Shown: positions 26,147-34,880, numbered from the stretch's first letter. The stretch is DNA of 37,837 bases from Calditrichota bacterium (GCA_013152715.1 JAADFU010000010.1:1-37837), one strand, 5' to 3'. Translations and numbers: made by a program. Notes: generated by a model not told the origin, from the letters alone.

Positions 26147-26305
26147 CGGACGCTCATTCAGCGATAAACAGGGTAAGCAGACAATTTTATCGCGATCCGC
26201 GCCGCAAATTTTCAAGTCGAAAATGAAGTTTTGCCGCGATTGAAAGAATTGAAAAAATCGTCATCTCGCGAAAAAATTGATTGCGCCGTATTCAACGAAC
26301 TGATT

Positions 26306-27205
26306 TTACAGAATATCATTGTACATATCCTGTCGATCCGGATCCAGTTCGACTAAAATATCGTACACTTCCTGATCATGGGTTCCTTTGAAAAGATTGA
26401 CAATTTCATTGAAATGGGCATTGATAAAATTTTTAACTCGCGGATATTTGGGATTTTCTTCGGCCTTGATTTCCTTCAACATGCGAATAGCTTCTTTGCT
26501 GTACCGTCTGGCGCGCGCCGCATCGTCCTGAGCAAAATAAAGCCCGTAAAAATAGAAGTCCTTCATCTCGCGAAATTTCTGATATTTTTCTCCCAGCAGA
26601 TAGTCGATCATCTCGTACCTGAGGTCCCAACCTTCGATGAATTGTCCCAGTCCGAAGCGCGCCTGATCCGCGATCGTTTTGGCTTTTTCGAAATACGGAG
26701 TTCCCAGCAAGTGACCGAATTTGTCCATTTCTTCGCCGATGACGATGTAAGTGAAATAGTCCAGCAAACTGGTCAACGAATCCCAGCTATTATCATTGTG
26801 CATGGGAATTTCGCCTTTTTGGAATTCCATGCGGCAGCGCTTGTCTGTGTATTGGACATCGGAATTGTTGGAAATAATAATTTTTAATTTGTAGCGATCT
26901 TCGTAGCTCACGCTGATGTCCTGCATTAAAATCTGGATATTCAGCGGCAAGTCGCCCATGAATTCGTCATTTGTCCATTGGTAATTATTAAAGTAATCGT
27001 TCAATATTTGCTGGAAATTTTGCAGCTTTTGCCTTTTTTCATCGGGCAACGCATCCAATTGCACCTGCACCTGGGCGCGCACCTTCTGCGCGATCAGCCG
27101 CGCGGTTGGGCTCGCCAGCAGTAATATTGTCAGGAAAAAGAGAAAAAATTTACGTCCCGGAAGGACGGTCGTTTTTATTTGTGTTTTCATTAAATTGCTG
27201 TGCAT
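26306..27205 (-). CDS. PorD-like (DUF4835) protein, possible type IX secretion component
   Basis: The start ATG 27205 has GGAGG eight bases upstream; an in-frame ATG at 27190 is the alternative. The 299-residue protein has a signal peptide (about 15-40). Several stretches match my memory of Bacteroidota DUF4835/PorD: NNYQWTNDEFMGDLPLNIQI near residue 73, YFTYIVIGEEMDKFGHLLGT then PYFEKAKTIADQA near 150-180, GWDLRYEMIDYLLGEKYQKFRE, and a C-terminal FNEIVNLFKG ... LVELDPDRQDMYNDIL. In Bacteroidota, PorD is needed for T9SS function, but its biochemical role is unknown. The gene is divergent from the PorV-like gene, with an 83-nt gap. Confidence 0.82.
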   Translation of the reverse strand: MHSNLMKTQIKTTVLPGRKFFLFFLTILLLASPTARLIAQKVRAQVQVQLDALPDEKRQKLQNFQQILNDYFNNYQWTNDEFMGDLPLNIQILMQDISVSYEDRYKLKIIISNNSDVQYTDKRCRMEFQKGEIPMHNDNSWDSLTSLLDYFTYIVIGEEMDKFGHLLGTPYFEKAKTIADQARFGLGQFIEGWDLRYEMIDYLLGEKYQKFREMKDFYFYGLYFAQDDAARARRYSKEAIRMLKEIKAEENPKYPRVKNFINAHFNEIVNLFKGTHDQEVYDILVELDPDRQDMYNDIL

Positions 27206-27288
27206 GGGAAAAACCTCCGCGGTTCATTTTTTAGGCGCTAATACAAGATAGCAAATAATCATTCGATAATCAAGCGAAATATTCTACA

Positions 27289-28116
27289 ATGAAAAAACAT
27301 CTTTTCCTCGGTCTTTGTTCCCTTTTTCTTTTGCCTTACTCCACTTTTGCCGGTTTTGAGCTCACGCCTCAAGGCGCGCGCGCCGCAGCAATGGGCATGA
27401 CGACAGCAGCCATGAAAAATTATCCCGAATCCATTTTTTCAAACATGAGCGGCCTGGCAGATTTCAACCAACGCGCCATTTCTTTCTCCTATTCCAGACC
27501 CTATGGCATGAAAGAACTCGATCTGGCGGCATTCACTGGTATTTTGCCGACAAAATGGGGCGCGCTGGGAATTGGTTTTTCAAATTACGGCTTCGAGCTT
27601 TACCAGGAGCAATCGCTTTTGTTCAGTTTCAGCCGGCAAATTTTCGGAAATTTTTCTCTGGGGGCAAATGTTCATTACATGAAACTTCAAATCAAAGATT
27701 ACGGTTCAGATTTTGCTCTCGCGTTCGACGTCGGATTCCTGGCGCCGCTGACGGATCACATCAATTGGGGATTTTACTGCGCTAATGTCAATCACGCCCG
27801 ATTCCGCTACAACAAAGACCATTTGCCGCAGAATTTTTCCACCGGAATCAGCTATCAACCGCTGGGAAATCTTCTCATCAACATTGATATTTTCAAGGAA
27901 GTCACCTTCCCGGCGGAACTGCGCACCGGTTTCGAGTACGTTTTTGGAAACAAAGTCATGCTCCGCAGCGGCGTGATTTCCGATCCGGCGCACTATTGCT
28001 TTGGGCTGGGTTTTCACTTGCGGGGCGTCATCTGCGATTACGGCGTCACATTTCATCCTGATTTGGGGGTGACGCATCAATTCTCACTCAGATTAACTTT
28101 TCCCGACGGGAAATAG
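27289..28116 (+). CDS. PorV/PorQ-like outer-membrane beta-barrel
   Basis: This 275-residue protein has a signal peptide cleaved near residue 21 (STFAG). GARAAAMGMTTAAMKNYPESIFSNMSGLADF follows, in two overlapping halves, and is the hallmark of the PorV/PorQ/UPF0164 group related to FadL. The rest is amphipathic beta strand and ends in the aromatic HQFSLRLTF. PorV shuttles T9SS cargo to the PorU attachment complex; PorQ is a paralogue. There is no clear ribosome site before the ATG. It ends 6 nt before the helix-hairpin-helix/barrel gene, which indicates an operon. It could also be a family member without a T9SS role. Confidence 0.82.
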   Translation: MKKHLFLGLCSLFLLPYSTFAGFELTPQGARAAAMGMTTAAMKNYPESIFSNMSGLADFNQRAISFSYSRPYGMKELDLAAFTGILPTKWGALGIGFSNYGFELYQEQSLLFSFSRQIFGNFSLGANVHYMKLQIKDYGSDFALAFDVGFLAPLTDHINWGFYCANVNHARFRYNKDHLPQNFSTGISYQPLGNLLINIDIFKEVTFPAELRTGFEYVFGNKVMLRSGVISDPAHYCFGLGFHLRGVICDYGVTFHPDLGVTHQFSLRLTFPDGK

Positions 28117-28122
28117 CGGGCA

Positions 28123-30114
28123 ATGAAATCAATTTTGCTGACATTCATTTTTGCGTTTCTGTTTGGCCTGAATGCCGGCCTGGCGCAGCAGGAAAATGTG
28201 GAGCAGTTGCTGGAAAATTTGAGCGAATTTTCCGATAATCATGAACTGATTGAATTGCTCAATGAACTGCAATCGCATCCGCTGAATTTGAATCGCGTCA
28301 GCGCAGACGACCTGAAGGCGCTGCCCTGGATTTCCGATGTGCTGGCGGCAAAGATTGTCGCTTATCGGCAAAAACACGGCGATTTCCATTCGTTGGACGA
28401 CCTTGAAAAAATTCCTGAATTTGATCCGAATTTAGTTCCCATTTTGAGCGACTACCTGACGATCAACAAACCCACAGAAAAGCGTTCGCTATCGTTGGAA
28501 TTGCGGTCTCGCATTTTCAGAAAAATTCAGCAAAGCCAGGGCTATCGCGACGGCAGCTACTACCCGTCGCCGGAGAAAATTTACAATCGCATCATCATCA
28601 ACGGCGGTGAAAAGATCCGCGCCGGCGGTTTGCTGGAAAAGGACGCCGGTGAAAAAAATTTAGCGGACTTTCAATCGTACTTTCTGGAGTATTCTCCCCG
28701 GCCAGCGTGGAAAATCGTCCTCGGAAATTACTTGCTGGAATTCGCTCAGGGGCTGGTTTTCTGGAATCCTTACGCGCGTTACAAAAGCAGCAACCCTATT
28801 TACTCCGCAAAAAAACGCGGCAGACTCATTCGCCCCTACAGACTGGTGGACGAAAACGCATCACTTCGGGGAATTGCCTCGCAGTTTTGCGCAAAATTCT
28901 ACCAAATTGCGTTTTTTGCATCTTCTCAAACATTGGACGCCAACATTGACCGAAACAGCGATCGCGTCACAAACTTTTACACTGCCGGCTACCATCGCAC
29001 AGAAAACGAGCGCGCTAAAAAAGATCAACTGCAGGAACAACTCTTCGGCTCCCGTCTGCAAATCACGCCGCAGGAAAATTTGTCTGTGGGACTGACCGGC
29101 TATTTCAGCAGATTCAACCGCGAGTTTACGGTGGCTAATGCGGAACGATATCGCTTCGGTTTTCGCGGAAAAAGAAATCAAGTCTTCGGACTGGACGCCA
29201 ATTGGATTTTCGGCGACTGGAATTTTTTCAGCGAATACGCTCGTTCTGAAAATGGCGGTTCCGGCGTTGTCGCAGGCGCTGTTTTCGACACTCGCACCGT
29301 GGATCTGGCAGTGTTGTTTCGCCGCTACTCCCGTGATTTCCACTCCTTTCACGGCAGCGGTTTTGGCGAGCACGGCGGTGAACTGCAAAATGAACGGGGG
29401 CTCTATTTTGGCATTAGATTCAAGCCATTGAAAAACTTAATCTTATCACTATACCAAGATCAATTTGTTTTTCCCTGGAGAACTTACTCCCTGCCGGAAC
29501 CCGCCAACGGCGCCGACTACCTTGCGGTGGTGGAATATCGCCCGCTGCGGCGAATGAAAATCTACGCGCATTTCAAACACGCCTCGAAGCCCAGGACGGA
29601 AACAGTTCGCTTGGAAAACGGAAATCGGAGCGAATGGGTCGTCGCGAGAAAGCAATCCAATTTACGTTTTCAATTTGAATTTCGCCCGACCAGCGACCTA
29701 AAGCTTCGTTTTCGTTGGGAAAAAAACTGGGTTGCGTTTTCCGAGTATCCGGCTGCACGAATGACTTCGCCCGTTCGTTTCCACGGCGCGTTGCTCTATC
29801 AGGAAATCAATTACCGCTGGCGGCCGCGGCTGACATTTTCGACGCGGTTCAGTTTTTTTGACAGCGACGATTTTGAAAGCCGGCTCTACCAATTTGAACG
29901 GGACGTCCCCGGCGTGCTGACCAATCAAATGCTCTACGGACAGGGTAGCCGTTGGTATCTTGTCTGTCATTACAAAATTGCCGCCTTCGCTTCTGTTTCA
30001 ATAAAATTTAGCGAGACGCATTACTATTATCGCTCCACTATCGGAAGCCAGGCGGATTTAATCAACGGCGATCAGCTTTCCGCAGTCGCCATTCAATGCC
30101 AGTCACGATGGTAA
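28123..30114 (+). CDS. Secreted helix-hairpin-helix protein with predicted outer-membrane beta-barrel
   Basis: This 663-residue protein has a signal peptide cleaved near residue 21 (GLAQQEN). Residues 54-113 hold two ComEA-like helix-hairpin-helix units: LNRVSADDLKALPWISDVLA then KIVAYRQKHGDF, and HSLDDLEKIPEFDPNLVPIL. The remaining 540 residues are rich in alternating aromatic beta strands (VGLTGYFSRF; NWIFGDWNFFSEYA; LYFGIRFKPLKNLILSLYQD) and end in a barrel-like terminal strand. Helix-hairpin-helix units usually bind DNA or act as protein contacts. Here the protein is exported, so it may bind extracellular DNA at the outer membrane, or the fold may simply mediate assembly. It is 6 nt after the PorV-like gene. 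Confidence 0.85.
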   Translation: MKSILLTFIFAFLFGLNAGLAQQENVEQLLENLSEFSDNHELIELLNELQSHPLNLNRVSADDLKALPWISDVLAAKIVAYRQKHGDFHSLDDLEKIPEFDPNLVPILSDYLTINKPTEKRSLSLELRSRIFRKIQQSQGYRDGSYYPSPEKIYNRIIINGGEKIRAGGLLEKDAGEKNLADFQSYFLEYSPRPAWKIVLGNYLLEFAQGLVFWNPYARYKSSNPIYSAKKRGRLIRPYRLVDENASLRGIASQFCAKFYQIAFFASSQTLDANIDRNSDRVTNFYTAGYHRTENERAKKDQLQEQLFGSRLQITPQENLSVGLTGYFSRFNREFTVANAERYRFGFRGKRNQVFGLDANWIFGDWNFFSEYARSENGGSGVVAGAVFDTRTVDLAVLFRRYSRDFHSFHGSGFGEHGGELQNERGLYFGIRFKPLKNLILSLYQDQFVFPWRTYSLPEPANGADYLAVVEYRPLRRMKIYAHFKHASKPRTETVRLENGNRSEWVVARKQSNLRFQFEFRPTSDLKLRFRWEKNWVAFSEYPAARMTSPVRFHGALLYQEINYRWRPRLTFSTRFSFFDSDDFESRLYQFERDVPGVLTNQMLYGQGSRWYLVCHYKIAAFASVSIKFSETHYYYRSTIGSQADLINGDQLSAVAIQCQSRW

Positions 30115-30178
30115 AATATCAGGAACATTCGCACGCTTAAAAATGTTAAAATAGCCTATCTTGAAATATCAATAATTG

Positions 30179-30201
30179 AATCAGCCAGCGGCTGATTTTG
30201 T
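30179..30201 (+). terminator. Weak intrinsic terminator after the helix-hairpin-helix/barrel gene
   Basis: AATCAGCC (30179-30186) and GGCTGATT (30190-30197) form an 8-bp stem with a 3-nt loop. Only a short T stretch follows (TTTTG), so termination may be partial. Confidence 0.45.
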
Positions 30202-30232
30202 GGCAAGGTAGGAACAGCGATAAAAATTATTA

Positions 30233-30261
30233 TTGCTTTCGACGAAAAAATTTAATATATT
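30233..30261 (+). promoter_or_regulatory. Predicted promoter of the gene at 30306
   Basis: TTGCTT (30233-30238), a 17-nt spacer and TATATT (30256-30261) lie about 45 nt before the ATG at 30306. Confidence 0.5.
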
Positions 30262-30305
30262 TCAGTGAATTAACAAACTAAATTCATAATTTTAATTGAG
30301 TTCCC

Positions 30306-30839
30306 ATGAAAAAGATTACCACATCCATTCTCCGACTGTCTTCAAAGTTACACAAAAAAGAATCGATTATCAACTTCAATACAGCGCTGACATCCGCGAA
30401 ATCGGTACTTATTTTTATGCCTGAAAATGTAGACCATTTCAGCACGGCAAAAAAATTGCTCAAAAAGTTTAAAAAAGAGTTCCCCGGGAAAAAAGTTGTT
30501 ATTTGCACCAACCAACAGGAGATTGACATCGAAAAAAACTCCCATATTGATGGCATAATATTTGTAACTTCTGATGATGTCAATTTTTTTGGTTTTCCGA
30601 GAAAAAAGTTGACAGAAAAAATTACGGCAACGGACTTCGACATGATTCTTGATCTCAATCAGGATTTCCAGCCGGTTAGCAGTTATCTCAGTCAGAAGAG
30701 CAAAGCGCCGCTCAAAGTGTGTTTGTACAATCAACGGAAAGAGCCGTTTTACAATTTTGCTTTTCGGACGAACGTACAGATAAATTTTGAAGAGCAGTAC
30801 AATCGACTGATTGATTTTCTGGGACGTTGTGCTCATTAG
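30306..30839 (+). CDS. Small protein with a glycosyltransferase-9-like (DUF6913-like) fold, function unknown
   Basis: This 177-residue protein has no signal peptide. Alternating strand-helix elements (SAKSVLIFMPENVDHFSTAKKLLKKFKKEFPGKKVVICTN, shown here as two joined parts of one region) suggest a Rossmann-like domain. The segment DFDMILDLNQDF and the later KVCLYNQRKEPFYNFAF recall the N-terminal domain of heptosyltransferase-like proteins and the short DUF6913 proteins of Bacteroidota. The catalytic C-terminal half of a glycosyltransferase is absent, so enzymatic activity is doubtful. There is no clear ribosome site. The diguanylate cyclase gene follows after 150 nt. Confidence 0.7.
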   Translation: MKKITTSILRLSSKLHKKESIINFNTALTSAKSVLIFMPENVDHFSTAKKLLKKFKKEFPGKKVVICTNQQEIDIEKNSHIDGIIFVTSDDVNFFGFPRKKLTEKITATDFDMILDLNQDFQPVSSYLSQKSKAPLKVCLYNQRKEPFYNFAFRTNVQINFEEQYNRLIDFLGRCAH

Positions 30840-30988
30840 CCGCCCATCCTGTCGCTTAGTCTTCAAGCGGAGAAACTGTTGATTGGCTGATCTGTCGAGT
30901 TGCCAGGAGTGACGCTTCAGTTGCGGAGCTAAAGAGGGTTTTTCCTGCGCTGGATCGCGCATCATTTTTTTCAGGGAGTGACAGCACC

Positions 30989-32140
30989 ATGGCCGAGACC
31001 TTTGAGCACATAAAAAGCCAACTGCAGGAGCTTGAAGTAAAATCCCCGGAAATCCAGGAACTCACACAGTCGTTGAATCAACGAATGTTAGAGCTGTACT
31101 CGCTCTATCAGATCGGATTAGCGCTGAGCGCCACGCTGGATTTGGACGAAATTTTTAAACTTTTCCAAAAAATATTTCAACAGACGCTAAAAGTCGACGG
31201 ATTTGGCATTTTTTTGATCGATAATGCCATTTCTACGCTTGAATTGCATACTTCTTTCGGCATCCCCGCCAACTGCGACAAAGCCAAGACTTCGTTTAAA
31301 TTCGGCGAAGACGCGTTCGGCGAAGCGTTGATGTACGAAAAGACGATTTACATTCCGGATATTAGCAAACAAAAAAGATACCGCTTTTTCCGAGACGGCA
31401 CAACGTCGGGGGCGTTTCTCGTGATTCCATTATTTTTGCGAAAAAATCATCCGGTGGGCATTATCAGCCTCTATCGCCGAGCAGCCGGCGCCTTCACTGA
31501 AAATGAAATTTCGCTGTTCAAAAAAATCAGCGAGGAGATTGCCAAGGTCATTGACAAGACATTGCTGTTTCGGGAAACGAAAGAACTTTCCATCACCGAC
31601 GAGTTGACAGGCCTGTACAATCGCCGCTATTTCAACGAGCGATTTGATCGCGAAGTGCAGCGCGCCAAGCGATACAAGCGGCCTCTGGCCGTGTTGATGA
31701 TCGACATCGACTATTTCAAAAACTTCAACGACGTCAACGGACATCTCATGGGCGACGAAATTTTGAAACGAGTGGCGCACACGCTGGATTCAAATATTCG
31801 TAAAGCAGATTTATTGGCGCGCTACGGCGGCGAGGAATTCGTCGTCGTTCTGCCGGAAATTGACAAAAATCACGCGCTGCAAGTCGCTGAGAAATTGCGC
31901 GCCACAATCGATCGCAAACGGTTTCCCAAACAAGAGAACCAGCCGGGTAAAAATCTCACCATTTCCGTGGGCGTGGCAGCCTTTCCCGGCGATTCCACGG
32001 ATGCGCGAGAATTGGTCGATCTTGCGGATCGGGCATTGTACAAAGCAAAAGCCGCAGGTCGCAATCAGGTGGTAGCGTTCAATTCCTCGCTGGAAAATCA
32101 CCAATACTATTACACAAAAGTTCCGGACATCAATTCATGA
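30989..32140 (+). CDS. Diguanylate cyclase with GAF sensor (GAF-GGDEF)
   Basis: This 383-residue cytoplasmic protein begins with a short coiled coil (1-45). A GAF domain follows at about 50-195 (LDLDEIFKLFQKIFQQTL; DGTTSGAFLVIPLFLRKNHP). The GGDEF domain covers about 200-370 (SITDELTGLYNRRYFNERF; MIDIDYFKNFND). The active-site loop is GGEEF at 280-284, a form that supports catalysis. The inhibitory site RxxD (RKAD, 271-274) lies five residues upstream. The enzyme should make cyclic di-GMP from two GTP and be product-inhibited. GGGAG precedes the ATG. Transcription ends at the strong terminator at 32239. Confidence 0.96.
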   Translation: MAETFEHIKSQLQELEVKSPEIQELTQSLNQRMLELYSLYQIGLALSATLDLDEIFKLFQKIFQQTLKVDGFGIFLIDNAISTLELHTSFGIPANCDKAKTSFKFGEDAFGEALMYEKTIYIPDISKQKRYRFFRDGTTSGAFLVIPLFLRKNHPVGIISLYRRAAGAFTENEISLFKKISEEIAKVIDKTLLFRETKELSITDELTGLYNRRYFNERFDREVQRAKRYKRPLAVLMIDIDYFKNFNDVNGHLMGDEILKRVAHTLDSNIRKADLLARYGGEEFVVVLPEIDKNHALQVAEKLRATIDRKRFPKQENQPGKNLTISVGVAAFPGDSTDARELVDLADRALYKAKAAGRNQVVAFNSSLENHQYYYTKVPDINS

Positions 32141-32238
32141 GTTCTGTCGCAGATAGGAAAATTTAACAAATTGGCAATTTTGAAAAGAGACAAAACTACT
32201 AAAAACAAGAGCCGAACAGCCATGAGGCATCCTTTCAG

Positions 32239-32275
32239 GAGCCGGCGCATTTTTTCAGCGCTGGCTCTTTTTTTT
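32239..32275 (+). terminator. Strong intrinsic terminator after the diguanylate cyclase gene
   Basis: GAGCCGGCGC (32239-32248) pairs with GCGCTGGCTC (32258-32267), with one G-T wobble, and eight T follow. An upstream copy of AGAGCC (near 32208) and a small stem (GGC...CCT/AGG...GCC, 32226-32243) overlapping the left arm could form alternative pairings. Confidence 0.92.
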
Positions 32276-32373
32276 GCCGGAAACGAGAATTTTCAAATAA
32301 TGGAACATGCCTCTTTTCTTTTCAGTTAAACTAAAAATTTTATTCCGTTTGACACGATTAACTTGAAAAGACG

Positions 32374-34821
32374 ATGAAGAAACTGGGTCCGAATCAAAAA
32401 ATCAACTCCCTCCTGTTTGTTTTCATTGTTGCATTTTTCCTCTTGCCGCAAAATGGCCGGGCATTCCATAGAGATTACGATATTCTTCACATCAAACTCA
32501 AATTTTCTTTTAATTTAAAACAGAAATCATTTTCCGCTGTTGAAAATTTGCAACTTGTGCCTTTAATCGATAATTTCAGGGTGCTGAAACTACACGCCCG
32601 GGAAATGGAAATCAAAAGCATCGCTTTCGCAGATGGGCAAAAATTGACTTTCAAATACGATTCTTCAAAATTATCGATCTCGCTGCCGGAAGAATTTTCC
32701 CAAGAAGACACGCTGAATTTGGTTATTCGCTATTCTTCCGTTCCGAAAAAAGGCGTCTATTTCATGTCCGTGCGCACTAAAAAATTTGCCTCGCTGCAAA
32801 TCTATTCCCATTCCGAACCTGAAGACGCGCGCTACTGGATTCCCTGTTACGACGCGCCAGAAGAAAAAGTCACCAGCGAAATCATTGCCACTGTGCCCGA
32901 TTCCTTTTTTGTGCTGTCCAACGGCAAACTGATCAAAAAATCCCACGACCGTCATTCAGGCACACGCACATTTCACTGGCTGCAAGACAAACCGCATTCG
33001 ATTTATCTAATCTCATTCGTCGCCGGAAAATATGCGGAAATCCGCGACAGCGCCGGCAAGACGCCGCTCTATTATTACGTTTATCCGCATCAGCGCGCGT
33101 TGGCAAAATTTTCCTTTGCTAAAACGCCGAAGATGATTCGATTTTTTGAAAAAACTTTCCGCTATCCTTTTCCGTGGGATAAATACGCACAAATTGTGGT
33201 GCACAAATATCCGGCGGGCGGCATGGAGCACACGACGGCCACCACGCTGACGGATCGCACCATTCACGATGCGCGCGCCCATTTGGACAGAAACAGCGAC
33301 GCGCTCGTTTCGCACGAACTGTCGCACCAGTGGTTCGGCGATCTGGTCACCACCAAAGATTGGCGCAATTTGTGGCTGAACGAGGGCTTTGCCACCTACG
33401 CGGAAATTCTTTTTCGGGAATTTGACAAAGGAAAAGACGAAGCAGATTACGCGCTGTACCACGATTTGCAATTTTATCTGGACATGGCCGACGAAAAATT
33501 TCCTCATCCGATTGTGTACGACGGCTATCTCTCGCCGGACGACATGTTTGATTTCATCGAATATCAAAAAGCAGGACTGGTGCTGCATCAGCTTCGGCGC
33601 ATCATCGGGGATTCTCTGTTTTTTGCCAGCTTGCATCAATTCTTGCATGATTTTGCCTTTAAAAATGTTGTTACAGCGAATTTTCAGTGCACCGTGGAAA
33701 AAATCACCCATCAAAATTTGGATTGGTTCTTCCGGCAATGGCTCTATCGCGGCGGGCATCCGAAATTGAAAGTGTTACGGGAATACCGTCCTGCCGAAAA
33801 AAAACTTTACCTTTTTGTGGAGCAAACCCAGCAAGATTCGACCGGAGTAATTCCACTGGCATTTCGTCTGCCGACGGAAGTGGAAGTCATCGGAGAAAAT
33901 TATTCCCGGACAGAGAAGATTCTTATTCAATCGCGCCGGGACACTTTTGTCATTCCCTTTCCCGAACGTCCGCTGGCGATTCGGTTCGACAAAGCAAATT
34001 ATTTGCTCGAAGACCTGCAAATGCTCCAATCCGAGGATGAGTGGCTTTATCTGGCGGAACACGATCCGACCGTCCCCGGCAGACTCCGCGCTCTGGACGA
34101 ACTTGCGGACGACGTGATGGACACAACGAAAGTTGTCGCAGCGCTGGAAAAAATTGCTCGCTGCGATCCATTTCACGGCGTGCGTGAAGCGGCGATTTAT
34201 GATTTACAAGACCTGTCCTCTCCGACCACGCCCGAGGTCCTCGCCCAAGTGTGCAAAGACAAAAATTCCGGTGTGCGGCGCGCCGCCGTCGGTGCGCTCG
34301 GCAGCTATTACGACAAAAAATACAATCCGCTTTTCCGCAAAATCGCCGAAAGCGACTCCAGCTATCAGGTAGTCGAAGCCGCAGTTTTTGCCCTGTCGAA
34401 TGTCGAAGACGACTCCACGTTCGATTTTGTCAGCCGCTTTGTTGACATGGATTCTGACAACGACAAAGTTCGCATGGCGGCATTTTACGTGCTCGATTTT
34501 ATTGATGATGAGCGGTCTCTTCCCATTGCCATGCGCTTCGCCAGCGACACCACAAATTCGCCTTACATTCGCTCTCTGGCGCTGGGCCTGTTTCGCGAGG
34601 TCGGAATTGGCAAGCCTGAGGCGGAATCTTTTTTACTCAACATGCTCGCTGAAAAGAATAAAATAGTGTTAAAGAAAACAATTGGTGTATTGGGGGCATT
34701 CAAAGATGAACGAGTATTGGTAGCATTGGAAGAATTGAAAAAGAAAAAATTATCCGACGACGTGGAGAATAAAATCGATTTTTCCATTCGGCGCATTCGG
34801 TCGGCGTTGAAGAGAAAATGA
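32374..34821 (+). CDS. Secreted M1-family metallo-aminopeptidase with C-terminal HEAT repeats
   Basis: This 815-residue protein has a signal peptide (about 10-31). The M1 N-terminal beta domain spans about 33-225. The catalytic domain has GGMEH (282-286, where GAMEN is usual) and the zinc motif HELSH (His314, Glu315, His318), with the third ligand Glu337 in NEGFATY; the HEXXH-18-E spacing is canonical. Residues about 575-815 form HEAT-like helical repeats (VREAAIYDLQDLSSPTTPEV; VRRAAVGALGSYYD; VRMAAFYVLDFIDDE). Such enzymes trim N-terminal residues from peptides. The HEAT part replaces the usual ERAP1-like domain and probably shapes the substrate cavity. The product is likely periplasmic or surface-located. 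Confidence 0.94.
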   Translation: MKKLGPNQKINSLLFVFIVAFFLLPQNGRAFHRDYDILHIKLKFSFNLKQKSFSAVENLQLVPLIDNFRVLKLHAREMEIKSIAFADGQKLTFKYDSSKLSISLPEEFSQEDTLNLVIRYSSVPKKGVYFMSVRTKKFASLQIYSHSEPEDARYWIPCYDAPEEKVTSEIIATVPDSFFVLSNGKLIKKSHDRHSGTRTFHWLQDKPHSIYLISFVAGKYAEIRDSAGKTPLYYYVYPHQRALAKFSFAKTPKMIRFFEKTFRYPFPWDKYAQIVVHKYPAGGMEHTTATTLTDRTIHDARAHLDRNSDALVSHELSHQWFGDLVTTKDWRNLWLNEGFATYAEILFREFDKGKDEADYALYHDLQFYLDMADEKFPHPIVYDGYLSPDDMFDFIEYQKAGLVLHQLRRIIGDSLFFASLHQFLHDFAFKNVVTANFQCTVEKITHQNLDWFFRQWLYRGGHPKLKVLREYRPAEKKLYLFVEQTQQDSTGVIPLAFRLPTEVEVIGENYSRTEKILIQSRRDTFVIPFPERPLAIRFDKANYLLEDLQMLQSEDEWLYLAEHDPTVPGRLRALDELADDVMDTTKVVAALEKIARCDPFHGVREAAIYDLQDLSSPTTPEVLAQVCKDKNSGVRRAAVGALGSYYDKKYNPLFRKIAESDSSYQVVEAAVFALSNVEDDSTFDFVSRFVDMDSDNDKVRMAAFYVLDFIDDERSLPIAMRFASDTTNSPYIRSLALGLFREVGIGKPEAESFLLNMLAEKNKIVLKKTIGVLGAFKDERVLVALEELKKKKLSDDVENKIDFSIRRIRSALKRK

Positions 34822-34845
34822 GTTTTAATTTAAACAATGGCCCAC

Positions 34846-34880
34846 GGATCACGCGGATTTGGCGGATTATCGCGGATTTC
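34846..34880. repeat. Short GGATT-periodic intergenic repeat
   Basis: CGGAT(T) recurs at 34846, 34855, 34864 and 34874, a period of 9-10 bp, between the M1 and M49-like peptidase genes. Similar ACGGATT-type repeats are common between genes in FCB-group genomes, as I recall. Only one copy lies in this window. Confidence 0.5.
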
